Below, one piece after another: positions 6,119 to 9,298 of a DNA stretch of 9,298 nucleotides. The notes under the pieces are model-generated. The model saw nothing but the letters and a program-made list of their open reading frames with translations, was not told the origin of the DNA and did no database searches. The position numbers were made by a program, and so were the translations under genes. This DNA comes from Clostridiales bacterium. GTDB taxonomy: Bacteria > Bacillota > Clostridia > Saccharofermentanales > UBA5734. Every line of letters begins with the position of its first letter. Position 1 is the stretch's first letter. The DNA lies in NCBI GenBank assembly GCA_003451915.1, contig DMJC01000054.1, positions 1 through 9,298 on the forward strand, written 5' to 3'.

Positions 6119-7546
6119 ATGGTATCAGTCAGTGCCAGCCGCATTATCGCCAGAATTCTCCTGGCCTGCTGTCTGAGCATGATTGCAGGTTTTTCCGGCT
6201 TGGCCCTGCAGACACCTCAGCCCATCGCAGCGGCATCTTCAGCCACTGAATTGACCGTTCCCTCTGAAACTGACACCAGCATTTTAATGCCGGCTATCGA
6301 TCAGTCGTCTGAAGCTGCCCTGGTGATCGAGACCAATCGGCAAAGGCACTTATTTGAATTGAACACCACAATCAGCATGAACATCCCGGCTTCAGCCAAA
6401 TTGATGACTGCATTGATCGCCTGCGAACGATTATCCCTGGATACCCAGATAACGATCAGCTCAGTGGCCGCCGAGGCCGCCAGCCAGGAGCAGCCGCTGG
6501 ACGGTATCACCATCAATTCTGGTGACAAGTATCCTCTCCGTTATCTGCTGTGCAGGCTGATCTGCTATGACTCAGATGCCGCAGCGCTGGCGATTGCCGA
6601 ACAAATTGCCAACATTGAAGATCAGTTTGTCGAATTGATGAATGCCAAAGCGGCTAACCTGCAAATGACCGGTACTGTTTATAAAAATTGCACCGGCCAG
6701 CCTGTGTATCCTGAAATTTCCGATCTGTCTGTTGATATACAGATTTTGAAAGATCAGCAGTTTACAACACTGGAAGATATGGCAATTCTGGCTTACCAGG
6801 CAGTGTCCAATCAAACATTAAACGAAATTTTAGCTACACCAAGCCAGTTTATAATTCTCGGTGAATCAAATCTGGCTTTTTTGCAGAACAGGTTGTCCGA
6901 CCTCTGGACCCGGTCTGAAGGCATGATCAAGGGAGCGTTTTATTGCGAATGGATGAACCGCACGTATATGGTCGCCTTCGGTTCGGCCAACACAATCAGT
7001 CTGGTCGCAGTCACTGCCGCCGGCAGCCGTTCCGAGGCGGAAAACGACCTGATCGCCCTGTTTCAAGGTTGTAAGAATTTTTATGTCTCAACGCCGCTGG
7101 TCGTGGCCGGTGACCCCTTCACCGGCGGCAAGGAGCAGACGATCGACGGCGAAGTCTTCGGCCTCGTTTATAAGCAGACCGTCTATTATGTGCGTCCGGC
7201 CAGCAGCCTCTATCTGAAAGATACAATTCTATACAAGTCATTCGGACCTTTCAGCCGGCCGATCCAACGAAGCATGACCGTCGGCCAGGTCACTTTTGAG
7301 CTCTACGACGGTACAAAAATTGCTGTCGACGTCGTCCCTGACCGCCAGATTCTGTCCAGCATCTCAATCGTCGATTACGCCCTGAACGAATTGCAGCGCA
7401 ACAGCAATCTGACGATCTTACTGGTTATCTGCGGCTGTCTGCTGATCCTCGTCCTGTTCTGGCAGGTCATTGCCTGTGCAACCCGGCTGACCCGGCTGAT
7501 CCATCTGATAATTCTGGAAAAGAAAATCAAGTCAAGTAACAAGTGA
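6119..7546 (+). CDS. S11 D-Ala-D-Ala carboxypeptidase-like (DacF/PBP5-type) membrane-anchored protein with degenerate active site
   Basis: This 475-residue protein has an N-terminal signal peptide (about 1-39, hydrophobic IIARILLACCLSMIAGF). An S11-like domain follows (ALVIETNRQRHLFELNTT, PASAKLMTALIA, YLLCRLICYDSDAAALAIAE, TGTVYKNCTGQP, SEGMIKGAF), then a beta-rich C-terminal domain (about 323-412) and a membrane segment (about 430-453) with a basic cytoplasmic tail. Active S11 enzymes trim peptidoglycan stem peptides using SxxK, SxN and KTG. Here SxxK reads S92-A-K94 with one residue missing, SxN in the context SxNDAA reads YDSDAA (150-155), and KTG reads IKG (270-272). All three motifs are altered within otherwise recognisable surroundings, so hydrolysis is unlikely and a binding or structural role is more likely. 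It lies divergent to the araC gene. Its TGA stop at 7544-7546 is directly followed by a second in-frame TGA inside the repeat element. Confidence 0.88.
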   Translation: MVSVSASRIIARILLACCLSMIAGFSGLALQTPQPIAAASSATELTVPSETDTSILMPAIDQSSEAALVIETNRQRHLFELNTTISMNIPASAKLMTALIACERLSLDTQITISSVAAEAASQEQPLDGITINSGDKYPLRYLLCRLICYDSDAAALAIAEQIANIEDQFVELMNAKAANLQMTGTVYKNCTGQPVYPEISDLSVDIQILKDQQFTTLEDMAILAYQAVSNQTLNEILATPSQFIILGESNLAFLQNRLSDLWTRSEGMIKGAFYCEWMNRTYMVAFGSANTISLVAVTAAGSRSEAENDLIALFQGCKNFYVSTPLVVAGDPFTGGKEQTIDGEVFGLVYKQTVYYVRPASSLYLKDTILYKSFGPFSRPIQRSMTVGQVTFELYDGTKIAVDVVPDRQILSSISIVDYALNELQRNSNLTILLVICGCLLILVLFWQVIACATRLTRLIHLIILEKKIKSSNK

Positions 7547-7573
7547 TGAAGGATGAAGAATGAAGGATGAAGG
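7546..7573 (+). repeat. Left heptamer array (four ATGAAGR units)
   Basis: Four units in strict 7-base register: ATGAAGG, ATGAAGA, ATGAAGG, ATGAAGG. They are the complement of the right-hand array. Because 7 is not a multiple of 3, the TGA in successive units falls in all three reading frames. Confidence 0.9.
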
Positions 7574-7752
7574 ATGCGCCTTCGGCTCATGATAATTGCT
7601 GCTTCGCAGCGTATCTAGGATTTCATTACCTTCATACGAGTGCAGCGAGCTCTTCATGCGCGAAGCGCCCTTCATTTTTCATCCTTCATTTTTCATCCTT
7701 CATCCTTCACCTTTCATCCTTCATCCTACATCCTTCATTCTTCATCCTTCAT
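7546..7752. mobile_element. MITE-like element with 31-base terminal inverted repeats
   Basis: The 31 bases at 7546-7576 (ATGAAGG-type heptamers) match the reverse complement of 7722-7752 at 30 of 31 positions; the single mismatch is at 7728. Between them lie 145 bases without a credible gene. The core contains three small perfect hairpins: GCC-TTC-GGC (7578-7586), GCTGC-TTC-GCAGC (7598-7610) and GCGC-GAA-GCGC (7658-7668). It exactly fills the gap between two convergent genes, and the heptamer array runs on to 7766. No transposase is present and no target duplication could be identified, so the mobile origin is an inference. The structure could also act as a bidirectional terminator. Confidence 0.6.
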
Positions 7753-7766
7753 TTTTCATTTTTCAC
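7669..7766 (+). repeat. Right heptamer array (14 YYTTCAT units)
   Basis: Fourteen consecutive 7-base units fill 98 bases in unbroken register. CCTTCAT is commonest (six copies) and TTTTCAT next (three); variants are CCTTCAC, CTTTCAT, CCTACAT, TCTTCAT and a final TTTTCAC. The last units lie inside the 3' end of the membrane-protein gene and encode its final VKNEK residues and stop. Confidence 0.95.
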
Positions 7767-8282
7767 TCTCGCAACGTAGAACTGGATCAGCAGACTGAGC
7801 GCATAATCATAAATCAGCAGGCCAGCCTGCACAGCGAAAGGCATCAAAATCCAGAAAAACGTGTACCGGTCAGCGAGCGCGGCGACATCAGGCCAGGCAA
7901 ATAAGGCTGCAGCCAGTGCAATCAGAATATTGCCGGCAACCAGCTTGAGGATTATTGCCATGATCCGTCCGGACCTTTTGTCGATCAAGGCACGGATCAG
8001 CGGATAAGGGCCGGTCACGATAATAAATGGAAAAGCAGCAGCCAGGCCAGGCCAGGCCAGACTCAGCAGGCCTGCTGCCAGATAAACAACAAGGGCAGGC
8101 TTGATGCCGAGTTCGATGACAGCGATGGCCAGACCGAGTGAAGTCAGGGCCAGCAAAGCCAGGTCAGCGGTCGGCAGATATAATTTGGCTGTCAGAATCA
8201 GAAGAATGATCGCCGTCAGCATCCCCCCCAGGCTTAGCTGGCGGGTCAGGCGTCGATTGCCGGAAGAATCAGCAACAGCCAC
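7749..8282 (-). CDS. Multi-pass membrane protein of unknown function
   Basis: This 177-residue hydrophobic protein has about five membrane segments: [75 protein letters not shown], and [24 protein letters not shown]. The GGMLTA opening and the [11 protein letters not shown] loop recall uncharacterised clostridial membrane proteins distantly like ECF transporter substrate-binding subunits; this is a tentative memory-based match. It lies downstream of the J-domain gene and overlaps it by 14 bases if GTG 8282 is the start. That start has AGGCGGTGA (8 of 9 to the extended Shine-Dalgarno) 5 bases upstream. Longer in-frame GTG starts at 8291 and 8321 exist but lack as good a site. The last residues VKNEK and the TGA stop come from the heptamer repeat, so its original C-terminus may have been replaced. 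Confidence 0.82.
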   Translation of the reverse strand: MAVADSSGNRRLTRQLSLGGMLTAIILLILTAKLYLPTADLALLALTSLGLAIAVIELGIKPALVVYLAAGLLSLAWPGLAAAFPFIIVTGPYPLIRALIDKRSGRIMAIILKLVAGNILIALAAALFAWPDVAALADRYTFFWILMPFAVQAGLLIYDYALSLLIQFYVARVKNEK

Positions 8283-8700
8283 AGAGGTCACCGCCTGCGC
8301 ATTCGCAGCAGGAGTCGGCACAGCACAAGCAGCCTAGCGAGTTACAAATATCAGCGGAATTAGATCCACCCTGGCGGTAGTAGGGACCGTTGCGCTGGTT
8401 CTGATTCCACTGGTTCCACTGTTGCTGCCATTGCTGACTCTGCTGGTTTTGCTGATTATACTGTGTTGAATCGCTTTGTGACCCGGAATAAGTTCGCGGA
8501 CCCTGCTGATAGTTGCCCGATGTCAGCTGATCATAGGCCTCGTTGATTTCCTGCATTTTCTCCTTGGCCAGATTTTCCAGCGGATGATCCTTATAGTTAT
8601 CCGGATGGTATTTTTTGACCATTGTCCGGTAAGCCTTCTTGATCTCGTCCGGTGTTGCCCCTGGTTTGACGCCCAGCACCTCATAAGGTGATTTAGCCAT
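8269..8700 (-). CDS. J-domain co-chaperone-like protein with Gln/Asn-rich linker and Cys-rich tail
   Basis: This 143-residue protein has an N-terminal J domain (about 4-62: [21 protein letters not shown], the DnaK-stimulating HPD at 32-34, and [11 protein letters not shown]). It lacks the Gly/Phe, zinc-finger and C-terminal domains of DnaJ. A low-complexity Gln/Asn/Trp linker follows (about 80-105, [20 protein letters not shown]). The tail (117-143) has ten cysteines in 25 residues, CxxxxCxCC...CCxC...CxCC, including [13 protein letters not shown] proteins with this kind of Cys-rich tail occur in clostridial genomes as far as I recall. Its role is unknown; metal binding, membrane attachment or disulfide chemistry are possible. 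The ATG at 8700 is supported by the start of the J domain and by AGGA 9 bases upstream. It lies 52 bases after the DUF5685-like gene, probably in the same operon. Confidence 0.92.
   Translation of the reverse strand: MAKSPYEVLGVKPGATPDEIKKAYRTMVKKYHPDNYKDHPLENLAKEKMQEINEAYDQLTSGNYQQGPRTYSGSQSDSTQYNQQNQQSQQWQQQWNQWNQNQRNGPYYRQGGSNSADICNSLGCLCCADSCCECAGGDLCGCC
8288..8296 (-). promoter_or_regulatory. Internal ribosome binding site for the membrane-protein gene
   Basis: AGGCGGTGA lies inside the last codons of the J-domain gene, 5 bases before the GTG at 8282. It matches the extended anti-Shine-Dalgarno complement at 8 of 9 positions and implies coupled translation. Confidence 0.55.
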
Positions 8701-8752
8701 AATCTGTTGTCCTGTATCCTTTCTACATCTGCGCCAGCTTTGCCGGAGCAGT

Positions 8753-9298
8753 TTAAAGCCTGTTAAGTTTTTCGCCGCGAAAGACCTGTTCGCGTGTTGC
8801 CGGCAGACCTTGAGTGACAATGTTGGCCAACAGGCCGCCGTCACGCTGATAGGGCAGCAGTGCGGCCGTGCGATCCATCTCGAGTTCCAGCGAAGTCATG
8901 GTTTCCGCGGCACTGGCCCGGGCTTGTTCACGGGTCATCCGGCTGTACGGATTCCATCTACCATTATCACAGTCACCCTGCCAATCGTCAATCGCATCCA
9001 GATGGTAAATCCATTGGCCGAGGTAACGGCCGAAAAGGCCGATCGCTGACTGGACGGCTGTGTCCTCAACTACCTGGGGCGCTGCCATCTGGAAAATCCG
9101 TTCGAGCAGCCTGCCGAATATATCAGCAGCTGCAAGATCCGGCTCACCCTGTTCAACGATACTCAGATTACGCAATTCATCCGCAATAATCTGGTCGTAA
9201 TCAGGATATCGCCGGGCTGCCTTCCGCCTGCTGCTTTTAAAAGCTGCACGGACTGCCCGGCTGCGCAGGCCAGGCTCGTCACGGACATCGTCTGCTGC
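8753..9298 (-). CDS. DUF5685-like protein (5' end cut by window edge)
   Basis: The frame is open from the right edge of the window to the TGA at 8753, giving 181 residues that lack their N-terminus. The best marker is [18 protein letters not shown], followed by D, N and NPY. It closely resembles what I recall as the core of clostridial DUF5685 proteins, 'GxxLGKFIYxxDAxDDxxxDxKxxxYNP'. A C-terminal [10 protein letters not shown] is like the family's 'xLxNIlYxG'. The protein is mostly helical with no membrane segment in the visible part. Its function is unknown. The acidic DAIDDW motif could bind a metal, by analogy to Asp-rich motifs of helical prenyl-synthase-type folds, but that is speculation. 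Such genes are commonly found beside a J-domain gene, as here. Confidence 0.8.
   Translation of the reverse strand, partial: AADDVRDEPGLRSRAVRAAFKSSRRKAARRYPDYDQIIADELRNLSIVEQGEPDLAAADIFGRLLERIFQMAAPQVVEDTAVQSAIGLFGRYLGQWIYHLDAIDDWQGDCDNGRWNPYSRMTREQARASAAETMTSLELEMDRTAALLPYQRDGGLLANIVTQGLPATREQVFRGEKLNRL

Noticed and set aside
7669..7766. CRISPR array
   Set aside because: The units are only 7 bases with no unique spacers, and there are no cas genes. This is a tandem heptamer array.
7567..7904. Open frames through the heptamer array encoding [12 protein letters not shown] repeats
   Set aside because: The heptamers leave the plus strand free of stops in several frames, so such frames arise automatically. 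They lack ribosome sites and run antisense into the membrane-protein gene.

Overview
The window looks like chromosomal DNA of a Clostridia-type Firmicute with roughly balanced base composition. Three things point there: strong AGGAGG-type ribosome binding sites, the hemW-hrcA heat-shock order with a perfect CIRCE operator, and a DUF5685 / J-domain / membrane-protein gene group that I know from clostridial genomes. These are inferences from gene content; no database search was possible.

Layout. Positions 1-2998 (minus strand) read, in transcription order, SPFH/stomatin-like membrane protein, hemW (radical SAM heme chaperone) and hrcA (heat-shock repressor, cut by the left edge). hemW starts inside the end of the SPFH gene. 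hrcA has its own sigma-A promoter and CIRCE operator. Positions 3107-3520 (plus) hold a small protein of unknown function. Its promoter overlaps that of the SPFH gene, and its stop codon overlaps the stop codon of the convergent gene. Positions 3517-5760 (minus) carry an AraC-family regulator followed by an M28-peptidase-like lipoprotein. Positions 6119-7546 (plus), divergent from the regulator across a 358-base AT-rich control region, carry a D-Ala-D-Ala carboxypeptidase-like (S11) protein with a signal peptide and a C-terminal membrane anchor. Positions 7546-7766 hold a gene-free repeat element: 30/31 matching terminal inverted repeats, heptamer arrays and three small hairpins. Positions 7749-9298 (minus) hold, in transcription order, a DUF5685-like protein (cut by the right edge), a J-domain protein with a Gln/Asn-rich linker and a Cys-rich tail, and a multi-pass membrane protein.

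Most interesting points. (1) Both predicted envelope enzymes around the AraC regulator look catalytically dead. The M28-like lipoprotein keeps the residues of one metal site but lacks the general-base Glu and both exclusive ligands of the second metal. The S11-like protein has all three active-site motifs altered. Two pseudo-enzymes flanking one regulator suggest a regulated envelope binding or sensing function rather than hydrolysis. (2) The MITE-like heptamer element sits exactly between two convergent genes, and its repeats supply the stop codon of one gene and a second, tandem stop for the other. (3) The DUF5685 / J-domain / membrane-protein group is an uncharacterised chaperone-associated set.
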